A DNA stretch of 64,000 nt from the NCBI RefSeq assembly GCF_032362555.1, contig NC_083532.1, positions 1,811,001-1,875,000 of the forward strand. The letters are read 5' to 3'. This stretch comes from Amyelois transitella (lineage: Eukaryota > Arthropoda > Insecta > Lepidoptera > Pyralidae). The number at the start of each line of letters is the position of its first letter. Within the stretch, counting starts at the first letter, position 1. The position numbers and the translations under genes were made by a program. Below are positions 1 through 10,399 of the stretch, piece after piece. Under the pieces are notes generated by a model. The model saw only the letters and a program-made list of their open reading frames with translations. It was not told the origin of the DNA and made no database searches.

Positions 1-822
1 GTAAAATTGACGACCAGAATATACAATCGAGGGATTCCCCGTAAAACGTAAATGGGTTGCCAACTTGGGAGTTTTAATTCCCTAATTTTTTATTTAAGAA
101 AAACAATGTTACGTAACGTGTTGTAAGAAAGACCCCTCCCGCCCTTGTAACGCATCGTAACGTTTCACGAGACCCCCCCTCCCCCCAAATTGCGTTACGT
201 AATACTTGAACGCTCCCCAAGCAAAAATTAATGAAGATCGGTACTGTGAAGAGAAAACAGAATATATGTAGGTACTTAGGCATATAATTGGTTTTAATAA
301 TGGTTATGCAGTGCAGGGCCGGAATTGGACGTCTTCAAATTATTATGGACCATTTATTATTTATTTCAAAGAAAAATTTGTATTACTGATTAAGTAAGTA
401 CTTAATATCATTTCCTGAATAGCCCTTATACGTTATGTACTTATGTTAACTACATAATTTTATTTAGAAAATAAATAATGTTTAAAATACAAATATTTAG
501 ATGACATTCGAATTACGACTCTTACTTAATTGAAAATTTTCTTTATTTTTCCGATTATATAATCAGCAGTAATCAATACAAGAAGTGGCTACTAGCATTA
601 AGGTTCTAGCAAATAAGTAGTTACCTACACTGTTTTCTTCTTTGCCGTGACTGGCTGTTTTACGTTAATACAATTTCTGGATTTTTATATGTTAGTACTT
701 AGTTTTTAAATTCCAGAACAAAATAAGTATCTACGAGTAGGTAACTAGCGTACTCACTGTTCGCTTCACTCGCCCTGTTAGCAAACCATTCCGTAATTTT
801 TACGACGTTCGTTGGTCCCCGG

Positions 823-925
823 TCAATTCAAATTCAAAATTTTTATTCATTATTATAGGATACTTCATATCGCTTAATAATTGTCAAAACTTTTAGTCTC
901 ACAACATTGGTTGACGTCAAATAAC
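823..925 (-). repeat. LINE 3' tail fragment, minus copy
   Basis: On the minus strand it reads as the end of the same tail seen at 1501-1715: a TTGACGTCAACC block, then AATTATTAAGCGATAT, ATGAATAAAAATTTTGAA and a TTGAAT-rich terminus. It is only the last ~100 bases, as expected of a 5'-truncated non-LTR insertion. Confidence 0.65.
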
Positions 926-1500
926 AAACACAACAACATTGAACAAATTATAAAATGTCAAATCAGTTGCAACGTTTGGTCGCAAAAAATTATTTTATGT
1001 TTGAAAATAATAAATATTACATAAGTATTCCTTTGACATAAAAAATACTGCTCAAATGAGAGTCAATTAAACCAAGTTTTTCTCAATTTTTCACAACATA
1101 AGTACCTACCTACCTAGGTACTTAATACTTATAAGCAGTTTTAAAAATGAGAGCTGTCTTTTTACATGTGTTTTTATAGGTTGATACCTAAAAGTCTTAA
1201 GATCAATGTAGGTACTTAAGTAAGTAGTTTTTACTTATAAGTAGTTCTTTCAATAAAGAAAATTAAATGCCCAAGGCGATTATTGGGTTGGTACCTACTC
1301 TACCTAGGTAGGCACTACAATTTCTAGACCGCGTGCACCACGTCGAAAAGTAATTAGATACTTTAGTTAGGTAGGAATTGTGTGCAATCTATTAGTAATT
1401 GACACAAAAATTAGTAAGTGTATCTATATGTATAAACTATTTAAGTATTATTTGTAATTTCCACTCAAATGTGGCCCTCACGTGTAACTAGTAGGTATAG

Positions 1501-1715
1501 TTGTAAAGTTGACGTTGTTGAAAAAAATGCTGCAGTGCACTTTATTACCGCTTCTTCTGCACTGACGCCTTGGAAGCGGCAGTAGGTAAACTTAGTTTTA
1601 AGTAATTTATTTGACGTCAACCAATGTTGTGAAACCAAAAGATTTGACAATTATTAAGCGATATGATGTAGGTATCCTAAATAATAATGAATAAAAATTT
1701 TGAATTTGAATTTTA
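1501..1715 (+). repeat. LINE 3' tail fragment, plus copy
   Basis: About 215 bases containing GCTTCTTCTGCACTGACGCC, TTTATTTGACGTCAACCA, a run ending ATGAATAAAAATTTTGAA and a short TTGAAT repeat. A near-identical block lies at 49290-49497 and an inverted partial copy at 823-925, so this is the 3' untranslated tail of a dispersed non-LTR element. The ORF antisense to it is incidental. Confidence 0.7.
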
Positions 1716-2434
1716 GGCGTCACAAGAAAGATATTCATTGGAGAGTGTGACGTGTCTATTATAATGTTTTAAATGTGAGTATTTATAAGTTATTAGGTTC
1801 TTATATTCTGAATAGACGATTGGAATAGTGACAGGTTGCTAACTCATTGCCCAAAAGAAGTTACTAATTATTCCAAGTTTAATAGCCGGCGCCTCAATCG
1901 CCCTTTTGAGTATTATGTTATAAGTTAGAAAATTAGTTACCTAGTACTTAGTATTTTTAGGTGTAACCACATCAAATCAATATTTATGGACGTCGTACCT
2001 AAGTGGCAACTTAGGGAAACTATCTTATTAGCTGACTAAGGTTTAATAAACTATAGCAATAAACCTGTGGTAAAACCAGTAAGCACTAATCTAGTAAAAT
2101 CATATAGTTAAGTAAGTAGGTACGAATTTTAGCTTATAATCTTTTATTCCCTCTTTTAATCCCTTCACCCCCTATTTTCGCAATAAAAATTCAGGAACAA
2201 ATTTCATAAAAATCAGTTTAGGCGTAAAAGCGTTAAAGACACAGTTATACCTAATACCTACTTTAGTTTTTTAAAATATTATTAGTGGATTAGGTTTTCT
2301 TAGGTTAGGTAATGAACCTTATAGCCCAGGGTCCCTAGGCCCTGAAAAAAAAACACAGCCGGGGAAGCGACGGGCAACATACTCAGGTAAAGATGTTGAG
2401 TATCTACTTATAACAAGTACATTCTTAGGTAGGT

Positions 2435-2680
2435 ACATACATACATTAATAATCACGTCTATATCCCTTGCAGAGTACACAGAGCCAACAGTCTTGAAAA
2501 GACTGGAAGACCACGTTCAGCTGTGTGGCAAAATGATAGAATTGAGATTCAAATAGTGTCAGGTTGCTAGCCCATATCGCCTAAAAAAGGCCTATCCCTT
2601 AGTCGCATTTTACGACATCCATGGGAAAGAAACTGAGTAATCCTATTTTTTTTTCTATTTATACCGGGAACCACACGGTA
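2435..2680 (-). repeat. Family-A retroposon
   Basis: A copy of the commonest repeat in the window. In sense orientation (minus here) the family starts TGCCGTGTGGTTCCCGGCAC, has conserved blocks ATGGATGTCGTAAAAGGCGA, GGCGATGGGCTAGCAACCTG and TTTTCAAGACTGTTGGCTCT, and ends GTCTACCCCGCAAGGGATAT, AGACGTGA and an (ATGT)n tail. This copy is full length with scattered substitutions. Confidence 0.8.
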
Positions 2681-3025
2681 CCACTTATAACCAGTTTAAA
2701 GGAAAAATCCTACTTATAGAAAAATCTAGGTAGGTAATAAATGATTCCAGGGTCGAATTTGGGGTAGGGCCAGTGGTGCGATGGTTGCATTGGGATTCCC
2801 ACATTACCTAATAATAAATAGGTGCTTATTTCTTAAAACCGACGGATCATTTTCGTCTGTTTTCGACAATTCTTAAGCAAATAGAGTAAGTAAGTAGGTA
2901 CTTATGTTACGTTTTTTAAGTAAGTATTTTAATTGATTTAGATAAGTATAGGAAGGTTGGTGGAGGGAGAAAGGGGAGGCCTTTAGCCCAGCAGTGGACA
3001 TTAAATAGGCTAAAGAATATATTAC

Positions 3026-3300
3026 GGCCTCTATGGCGCAGCGGTACGCAACGCTTATCTGTGACACCGTAGGTCCGGGGTTCGAATCCCGGTCAGGGCA
3101 TGATGAGAAACGAACTTTCTCTGATTGGTCTGGGTCTTGGATGTTTATCTATCTAAGTATTTATTATAAAATATACTATCGTTGAGTTAGTATCTCGTAA
3201 CACAAGTTTCGAACTTAGGTACTTCGAGGCTAACTCCAATCTGTATAGGTAATTTGTCCCGTGTAGTTATATTTAAGTATTATTTATTCATTTATTATTA
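3026..3300 (+). repeat. tRNA-derived SINE (family B)
   Basis: The head is tRNA-like, with an A-box region TGGCGCAGCGGT and a perfect B-box GGTTCGAATCC. A tRNA-unrelated body follows (GGATGTTTATCTAT, GAGTTAGTATCTCGTAACAC, TCTGTGTAATTTGTCCCGT-like) and then a TTTA-rich tail. The same body follows the head in copies at 17779, 20740, 21692 and 49765, which shows this is a SINE rather than a stand-alone tRNA gene. Confidence 0.85.
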
Positions 3301-3407
3301 TCTGTAGGTAATAAAAGCGGAATCTAAGGAAAGTAAATCTCTGGATTCCATTAAATAGGTAAATACCTATAGGTAACCTTAGTTCTTTCATGAACTTCAA
3401 TTCCTAC

Positions 3408-3726
3408 CTGATTGTTGGTATTCAGGCTTGCCATCAGTAAACTCCTGCGCATCGTTGGCAGACCCTTCAACGTCCACGTTCTCCGAGCATGTGCTAGCTC
3501 TGTCCTCTTCATCAGATTCACAACTCACTTCACTCTGTCTTAAATCATGAAAATAATCCATTGAAACCGTACTAGTAGAAGGATTAACTGTTTCATCGAC
3601 ACCAACATTTTTATCGTTTTTAAATTTATCTGAAAGCAAATTTTCAATAGAAAAAGCTAATTTTGTTTCTGTTTTTTCAACAATTTCATTGTCTTTGTCA
3701 TCGATAGGTTCTGTTTCCGGATTCAT
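3408..3726 (-). CDS. First exon of a gene with an EH1 motif, probably a homeobox protein (partial)
   Basis: An open frame starts with ATG at 3726 and runs 106 codons to a donor (CAG then GTAGGA) at 3408/3407, leaving phase 1. Residues 25-31 read FSIENLL, which matches the engrailed-homology-1 (Groucho-binding) motif found near the N terminus of many ANTP/NK-class homeodomain repressors, for example HMX-, Dbx- or NK-like proteins. The rest of the exon is acidic and Ser-rich (SCESDEEDR). No homeodomain can be found in the 3.4 kb downstream of the donor, so the next exon should lie left of the window. The motif and splice site are seen; assignment to the homeobox class is inference, and the family cannot be fixed. 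Confidence 0.5.
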
Positions 3727-6700
3727 TTTCGCGCGTTGTCTCAGTCAAAAATCGAAGATCATTTTGGAACACTCACGGCTACAACAGACGTTATCGTTTA
3801 ACTAATTCCAATTTCAAAGTTCGAACCTTAATGATGCGTTTTTGTCAAATTGGTCCACTGAAATGAGTCGCCTTGGCTGGGGAATGTTAACTGCCTCTGA
3901 AAAACATATTTATTCGACACCCACGTGCACCTTAATTGCTCGACGATAGAGTTCAATATCGACAAAAAAATCAGTTAAATTGTGAAATGTCTGAAGAGAA
4001 TGAAGATGGAAAGCTGGGACTAATGGGCGTCTATCTGGATGACAAAATTGTATGCCACATTTAACTACTACCACATCAAATTTGGAGTCTAACGTTTGGG
4101 CTACAGAGTCGAAAATGAATAGCGGTTTGTTAAACGATGCAAATAGCTATTCAAGATTCGAATCCAAGATATAATTAGAGTTGGACCAATGAACGTTCTG
4201 GGCGTGGTCGGGTAAAGGATGCGCGCGCACGACGAGTTCAAATGGTCGGCGGTTCTATAATCTTTGGTTGGGATTTATTTAGCCCATGAGATATGGTGGT
4301 GTTCATTAATTGTGATAATTATTTAGTTAGTTCGTTTAATTGGACGCGTCATGTGGTAGGAATTGGATCGTTGGCATGTAGACGGATTTATCGTTATGTT
4401 GGATTGGATCTGATTTATGTTATTGCGTGCATATTTTCGGAAACGACGTGAACATGACACAACACTATAACTTAATTATTCTTTAATAAATGCTAGTGCA
4501 AGTATACCTACCTGCTTACATTTTGGTCTAATAATTTTAGCTCCGTAGGTAACTATTAATGGCCTCGTGAAATACCTAAAAAAAAAATAGGTATTGAAAA
4601 AGTTTTTTTTTTGTAATTATTTTCTTTGTCGACATCCACACACCAAAAAAAAAAACAAATTTAAAAAACAGTTAAGAACCGATCAAGGTGAAAATCTTTG
4701 GTCTACGTCTAACAATGCATGCGAGGTAAGTAGGTATTCGCACAAATAAATGTTTCTAGCCAGTTTCATAAAATTAAATTAAAATATTATAAGTACTTAG
4801 TAAGTAAGTGAGTACATTTGTTTGGATAGGTAGATAGGAAAAGTTGGAATACAAACCTATTAATTAAGTAGATATAAGTACCTACAATAGGTAGGTACCT
4901 ACTTACTTACAACCATTTAATCCTTATCTGTGGTCCTGCGGTTTACGATGTTCAAACATTTGAAAACGGAACGTCATAATAGAGCGATGAAGAAAAAAGA
5001 AGTGCTCTTTTAAATAACCGACACATTTTGTCATAATTAGGACCGCGGCGCTAACGTTTTTGTTCAGTTTTTTTTTCGGCGTTAGATTGATGTCTCTTCG
5101 GCTGGAAATGGCTCGAGTAGAGTTGTTAATTTGGGTTCTGTACCATAAGTTCCCTATAAAACTTAATATAATAACTTACTTATTCGGTAAAAAATAAAAT
5201 TTTACAATTAAGTAGGTATCTACTTAAGGATTTAAAGAACTTTGACTTTAAAAAAACAGAGACCTTTTTTTTTTTTTTTTTTATAAGTCAAAGCAGCTGC
5301 GAATGACAATTTTGACTTTTCTTGGGACTTCCTTTTCCGCGATACAACTTGCCATCTATCCTCATCTACGATTCCTGCATACAAAACCTTCATACTTCTT
5401 TTGCTTGATCCACATTCATCATCCATGCCTTAATTCCATTCATTCATGCCAAGCCAAGTAGGTATAACACATTCAGAACGTCGATTTTCCGTGATTAATT
5501 TTTATTTACCTATTTTTTACCTATTAACCATAATAATCCATTTTTATTTTCAAGACTAACTTTCATACTTACGTAATGCTTTTTTTTAAAATAATTAAAA
5601 GTATTTAAAATTGGATCTACAACCAGACGGAACTCCAAAGAGGAAATAAATTGTTCAACAACTCCACACTGGCTGGTTTCCGCATATTTGACTACGGCAT
5701 TCGAAATTTGAATTTGAACTCGCGACCCGCGTAAATCGCTTCGGTATGTGACATCGGCGCTTATAATTATAAGGAAAAAAAGAAAAGGAGCAATTTTGTT
5801 TACGCTTAATTGGTTCATTTGGTTCGCTTTCAAAATATTGTAAACACATGTAAATATATCTTAGAGCAACTCGAGCTTCAGACTCGGAAAAGTTCGTGCT
5901 GTTCTTACAAATAGATCTACTTATGATTAAGGTAAAGCTTAGGTAAGTACTTAGGTAGGTATTTGTTTTTGTAATAGATATTTTATATGAAAAACGTAAG
6001 TGTACATTATTCTTCTTCGCTTCTTACCATTATAAATAATATCAAGTAGGTAGGTAGTTATTAATATATTGAACGGAATAATTATTAAAATCTAGCTAAT
6101 AGCAAAAATCATTTCCAGATTTCCTTTAGCTGGTCCTTTATAACTCTGCATCAGGTGTCTATCAGGTATCCAGATCTTCGATGTTTTTACCTCAACAGAA
6201 AATGCTCAAGTCTAAACATTTTTTGTTATGACGTCATTTCAAAGTAAGTAGGTACTGAGTTAAGTTTAAGCTGGACCATCTTACAAAATTTTCAATCAAT
6301 ATGTAGATATATATTTCAGATTTCCACACATATTTGTGTTATTGACAATAAACTCAATCTAGGGATAGGCGATGGGCTAGCAACTTGTCACTACCTATTT
6401 GAACCTCAATTTTATCATTAAACCAAACAGCAGTTTTTATAAATTATTGGCCCTGACTACCCTGTCACTGATATAGAAATGAGTATATGTAGGTTTGTAT
6501 GTTTTAATCTAGGGTTAGTTTATTAAATTCAATTAGCGACTTAGCACGGGTAGCATTTATGGATACCTATAAATCTTCCTCTGGAAACCTTCTTTCCAAC
6601 ATTGCAAACAGGAACAAAATCCGTCCCTAACTATCCGAAATAAGCGCATAGGTAGGTACATATTTACGTTTGGGTTTTTACTTATAATGTGTTGTGATTT

Positions 6701-6774
6701 TTTATGTAGAAAGTAGGTAGTATAATAATTGCTTATTTGGCACTTATTCCAAATTCTTTTCACATTCCATAATT
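3727..6774. other. Non-coding stretch upstream of the EH1 exon
   Basis: This lies upstream of the minus-strand EH1 exon, so 3727 to roughly 4450 may hold its promoter, although no TATA box or initiator is convincing. Beyond it are homopolymer runs (5260-5282 is a T run), TAGGTA/TACCTA motif clusters (4500-4920, 5900-6060) and a partial family-A copy at 6360-6510. A minus-strand ORF at 5232-5426 is not supported as a gene. Confidence 0.5.
6360..6510 (+). repeat. Family-A retroposon, 5'-truncated
   Basis: Starts inside the element (AGGGATAGGCGATGGGCTAGCA) and runs to a degraded tail ending TATGTAGGTTTGTATG. It is diverged more than most copies, suggesting an older insertion. Confidence 0.65.
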
Positions 6775-7005
6775 TTAGAATTCTTCCGTTTTTGCGCAGT
6801 CGGCGTGCGCAGGCGGTTCCGGCTCATAAATATTTTCCTGATGGCGCTTCTTTTTTGTGTTCATAAAACTAAATAGTTTACACACTTTCTCATATCTTTG
6901 CCTCGCGAGGTAAAGAGGACCTTTAGTAATTAAACTTATTTTTTTAATAAACTCCCTAAAAATGTCAGAATCCAGAACAGATTTTCTAAAAACTTCCGTT
7001 ATCAA
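6775..7005 (-). CDS. Unassigned small ORF or exon
   Basis: ATG at 7005 opens 76 codons ending ...CAKTEEF and a stop. I do not recognise the protein. It is rich in basic residues in the middle (KKKRHQ) with a Pro/Glu-rich end (YEPEPPAHADC), and its last third is clearly richer in G+C than the AT-rich flanks, which mildly supports coding. No splice partner, signal peptide or paralogue was found nearby. It may be an exon of an unseen gene, a decayed gene fragment or chance. Confidence 0.25.
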   Translation of the reverse strand: MITEVFRKSVLDSDIFREFIKKISLITKGPLYLARQRYEKVCKLFSFMNTKKKRHQENIYEPEPPAHADCAKTEEF

Positions 7006-7269
7006 ATGTTCATGTCTCCGTTTTTATTGTTCTTATACTACTTAATTATGTTTAGACATAAAATTTTGTACCATGATGTCGGGTGTTATAATACTTAGTA
7101 GCATTTTCGAGTAGAATTTCCTAATTCTAATTTCTTAAAAAATAAAGTCAATTGTTAACACAAGTACAATTATCAGTACAGTATTAGGTAAGTAAATGTC
7201 AAATATCTGTCTACATATAAACAGGAATGAATGCCATATTTTGTTTGAAACTCTATCACTATCACTACA

Positions 7270-7422
7270 TACATAGTATAAAACAAAGTCGCTATTTTAG
7301 TCTGTTTGTCTGTATGCTTAAATCTTTAAAATTACGCAACGGATTTTGATGCGGTTTTTTGTAACAGGTAGAGTGATTCAAGAAGAATTTTGCACCCGTG
7401 CGAAGCCGGGGCGGGTCACTAG
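7270..7422 (+). mobile_element. Non-autonomous Helitron fragment
   Basis: Contains the lepidopteran block ACGCAACGGATTTTGATGCG and ends in a GC-rich stem (GCGAAGCCGGGGCGGGTCA) followed by CTAG and a T. This matches the 3' terminus of Helitrons (hairpin, CTRR end, insertion between A and T). A reversed relative is at about 38790-38936. Confidence 0.65.
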
Positions 7423-7932
7423 TATACTCTATATAAACAATAGAAATGATAAATTTATGAATAATGTGTCGTCGTAATGCACGCGATTTTCTGCGCAGTT
7501 GTGCTGCGACGGTGACACTGTTATCGCATTTAAAATGTATTTATTGTTTTGTGGTATCTACTGACCATTTCTAGTCTTATACCGAATTCTATGATTAAAT
7601 TTCCTCAAAATATGTGGTAATAAACTAAAAACCATAAGGTTAAATAACCATAGACCATTTTCCGCAGTTAAAGATAAACAATTTCGTATGTAATCTTGAA
7701 ATGTAAATTCATTGTGACATCTGATATTCATTTAAGGTTTTATTCACGGCTATAAATTTATTTTTCAACAAATGAGTAATCGAGATTGATATCTACTAAA
7801 ATAAAGATTCAAGTATACCTAAAAAAATGGACTTTAGATGGCGTTCAAAATAATCGCGAGATTCAAATCAAAGTTCACGACGAATGACTTGATATTAATA
7901 CCATATTCCTTCTAGGCTTCAAAAACATATCT

Positions 7933-8001
7933 ATGCATCAGCAAGCTTCCAAAGACATTTAGCGCCTCCAGTCTTCTCGTCCACCCACGTGTGGAACCAG
8001 C
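7933..8001 (-). pseudogene. Decayed third copy of the HINT terminal exon
   Basis: About 70 bases align on the minus strand with the middle of the 8409-8578 exon: shared blocks are GGTTCCACACG, GGTGGACGAGA-like, GACTGGAGGCGCTAAATGTC and TTTGG...GCTGATGCAT. A short internal deletion is present, no acceptor is evident, and a stop ends the frame early. It looks like a non-functional relic of the same duplication that made 8409-8578. Confidence 0.6.
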
Positions 8002-8408
8002 TGTTTGATTATATAATAAAACTACAGACTTATTTAACTATATCTGTATTTGCTTAAAACAATAAATTACAATTTAATTTCATAAGTCAATTACCACTCA
8101 GATATAAATAAGCTGCCATCTAGCGGCAATTTTATGCGAAGGAACGTAATCGCCATCCATCGATTTTCATTGCCCGAGCTAGTAAAAAGTAATGGTACAT
8201 AAATACAATTTTAGAACGTTAGTGAAATAATACGTTATATGGTATATGATTTCATTTTGATAAAATAATATAGGTATATAATAATCACACTTTTTAAACA
8301 TTAGGTACTTACAGTATTTGTTAACAGATTTTATAACTAGATGGCGCTGTAAATAAATAATCGCCATTTATATTTGAACAAAAAATAACGGATCTTTTCA
8401 ATAATTTA

Positions 8409-8578
8409 CTAACTACTGGATAAGCTGGTGGGCCACAGCATGTGCATCAGCGCCCTCCCAAAGACATGCAGCGCTTCCAGTCTCCGCGTGCGGTGGTTCT
8501 CATCCACCACCGTGTGGAACCCGCCGTGGGCGAGCCCCCGGTCCGATGCTAAACTCTTGGCTACTAGCAGCATGTGAC
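8409..8578 (-). CDS. Alternative or relic terminal exon of the HINT paralogue lacking the catalytic histidines
   Basis: An acceptor (TTCCAG) precedes GTCACATG at 8578, the same phase-1 join and the same opening (Gly-His-hydrophobic) as the canonical last exon at 9299. The frame is open for 55 codons and ends TAG at 8409. It aligns with the canonical exon along its length (HMLLVAKSLA..., GGFHTVVDENHRTRRLE, LWPTS), but the active-site segment reads ALHVFGRALMHMLWP instead of QFHVHVFGGRQMLWP, so the nucleophile and neighbouring His are gone. Spliced to exon 2 at 9903 it would give a full-length HIT fold without hydrolase chemistry. Whether it is transcribed cannot be told; an intact acceptor plus a full open frame argues against simple decay. 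Confidence 0.6.
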
Positions 8579-9144
8579 CTGGAATTATAATAATTTGGTA
8601 TGTTGATGTTGTTTATCTGAGTTAGATCGCAAAGAAATAAAGAAAGAAGTTTTATTATGAAGCGAAAGAAGTATGCAGCAATATCGCAAGTCGCAAACGC
8701 AAACCAAATATTTCGACTTTCTCGAGGGATAATCAGAATATTCTTCTAAACAATCACAATATTCGGCTTGTAAATCTATATGCTGCCCAATTTCATGTAC
8801 CTATTAATCTTTCATTAAAAAAATACCTATGCTGTATATACCTAGCTAAATTGTATCATAATAATGTTGTACTTAAGTATAATCGGTTCTGTCTGTTCTT
8901 TATACAGGGCGCGAATCAATGGTAAAAAATGGTCAAACTAAAAAAAAAAAACAATTTTTTTTAAACACTTTCACTCAGCGTCTATTCAAAAAATAACCTG
9001 TCTATGTTTACACTTCTCATTGTGGTTATTAGTAGGCCGCGGGGCCGAAGAAATAACAGGGATTTTGATATTTTTTTGCCGAAAATATGATGAACTTGTA
9101 GCTAAAATGAAATAAAAGACAGTTGACGCTAAAACACATTTTAT

Positions 9145-10399
9145 TTATCCAAAAGGCCACAACATTTGTCTTCCTCCAAACACATGAACATGGAATTGTG
9201 CCCCGGGCTCCGCGGTCCTGACTTCGTCCATGACCACCCTGAACCCCGACGTGAGATCCAAGGTTTTAGCCACGCGACGACTTACCAGTAAAAGATGACC
9301 TGCGATTTGCATATTACTTCAGCGAATGTAGAGGGCAATCAATGAAGCTATAGTGAGAGGCTTCCACTTCTATTGTAATTTTCCGAATCTTGTACTATAC
9401 ATAAAGGCTTATTTAAAAAAGAAAATGTTGGCTGATTGCAGTGCGGTTCCCGGCACCGATGTAAAAAAGAACATGACCACTCTATCTTTTCCCATGGATG
9501 TCGTAAAAGTCGACTAAGGGATAGGGTTATTTACGTGGGATTCTTCTATTAGGCGATGGGCAAGCAACCTGTCACTAATTGAATCTCAATTCCATCATTA
9601 AGCCTAAAAGTTGAAAGTGGCCTCAGTGTGGCTCAGTCTTTCACGACCGCAGGCTATATATTATGTTTATGCAAGGTATAGAGACGAGATCATATGAATG
9701 AATGAATGTTGACTCATTGACTGACAGATCAACTCACAGCCTAATCCGCTGGATGTAGAGATTTGAAATTTACCATGTAGATCCCTAAAGTGGTCTAGAG
9801 TTACTTGAATTTGTCAGTATTCCCTCGAAATGGGCTATGACATATCAACTTCTTCAAAATGATGCAAAGATTTTGACACGTTAGAGGTAAAATAATAATT
9901 ACCTAACAGTATTTCGTCTTCATCAGTTGCATCACACAAACTAGGGACGATCTTCTTTGGAACCACAACGAAATGAACAGGCGCCTGTTTGCCCTCCACC
10001 TCGAATGCTACGCACTGAAACATGTTGCTCTTTAAATTACATCAGGAGTATTTTAAATCAAATGAAATGATATTTATGCTTTTAAGAAATGTTTAACGTA
10101 TACATAACTTAATTCTCAAATATCTCTTTATATTTTTTATAGCATAGAAAATCATGACCTCATAAAAAGGATTTAAACAACAATTAACTAGGCACCTACT
10201 ACGCAATCAAGTTTACTTTTTGTTTGATTACAAAAAGAGAAGAAACTGATAAATATAACCTAATTTTAAGTGCGGAATATCAGTAAAACTTTGTAAAAAA
10301 TACAAAGAACATAAAACTTACTATTTCGTCTTCATAAATGAAGTCGCCGTGCGTTTTTCCTTTAAAAACAACAACTCTATTTGATTCCACAGCAGCCAT
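9145..10399 (-). CDS. HINT-family (HIT domain) nucleotide phosphoramidase paralogue
   Basis: Three exons: 10399-10322, 10014-9903 and 9299-9145, with phases 0 and 1, giving 114 residues. HIT proteins hydrolyse nucleoside 5'-phosphoramidates and acyl-adenylates. The N-terminal part has YEDEI then CVAFEVEGKQAPVHFVVVPK, as in HINT1. The C-terminal signature is QFHVHVFGGRQMLWPFG: relative to HINT1 HxHxH the first His is Gln, but the central nucleophile His and the last His remain, so activity is plausible. The intron positions and phases are identical to HINT1 at 23254-26204, so the two are paralogues. It runs on the minus strand, next to Mgat1. Intron 2 holds a family-A retroposon. AATAAA overlaps the stop region. 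Extra copies of the last exon lie at 8409-8578 and 7933-8001. Confidence 0.88.
9441..9708 (+). repeat. Family-A retroposon in HINT-paralogue intron 2
   Basis: Near full length in sense orientation, from GTGCGGTTCCCGGCACC to AGACGAGATCATATGAATG. The tail has changed from ATGT to ATGA repeats. It is antisense to the host transcript. Confidence 0.75.

Larger units (their letters stand above)
1..3400. other. Non-coding, repeat-rich left flank
   Basis: No coding exon is supported here. The stretch holds an inverted pair of one LINE 3' tail (about 823-925 minus, 1501-1715 plus), a family-A retroposon at 2435-2680, a fragment of a LINE tail near 2950-3015 and a tRNA-derived SINE at 3026-3300. Short motifs such as TAAGTAGGTA and AGGTACCT are unusually dense through about 7 kb. 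It is probably intron or intergenic DNA of the gene whose first exon is at 3408-3726. Confidence 0.6.
7006..8408. other. Non-coding stretch downstream of the HINT paralogue
   Basis: Apart from the Helitron piece at 7270-7422 and a decayed HINT exon copy at about 7933-8001, this is AT-rich DNA with no supported exon. Several short AGATGGCG/CGCCATCT motifs occur (about 7840, 8113, 8340), as is common near small inverted-repeat elements, but no complete element could be delimited. Confidence 0.5.

Noticed and set aside
3026-3100. Possible functional tRNA gene with good A and B boxes
   Set aside because: The same head is followed by the same unrelated body in several copies (for example 49765-50005), so it is the head of a SINE; the anticodon arm is also poor.
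5232-5426. Minus-strand 64-codon ORF (WQVVSRKRKSQ)
   Set aside because: Vaguely like a LINE ORF1 or retroposed fragment but runs into a T homopolymer and has no second copy; not enough to call.
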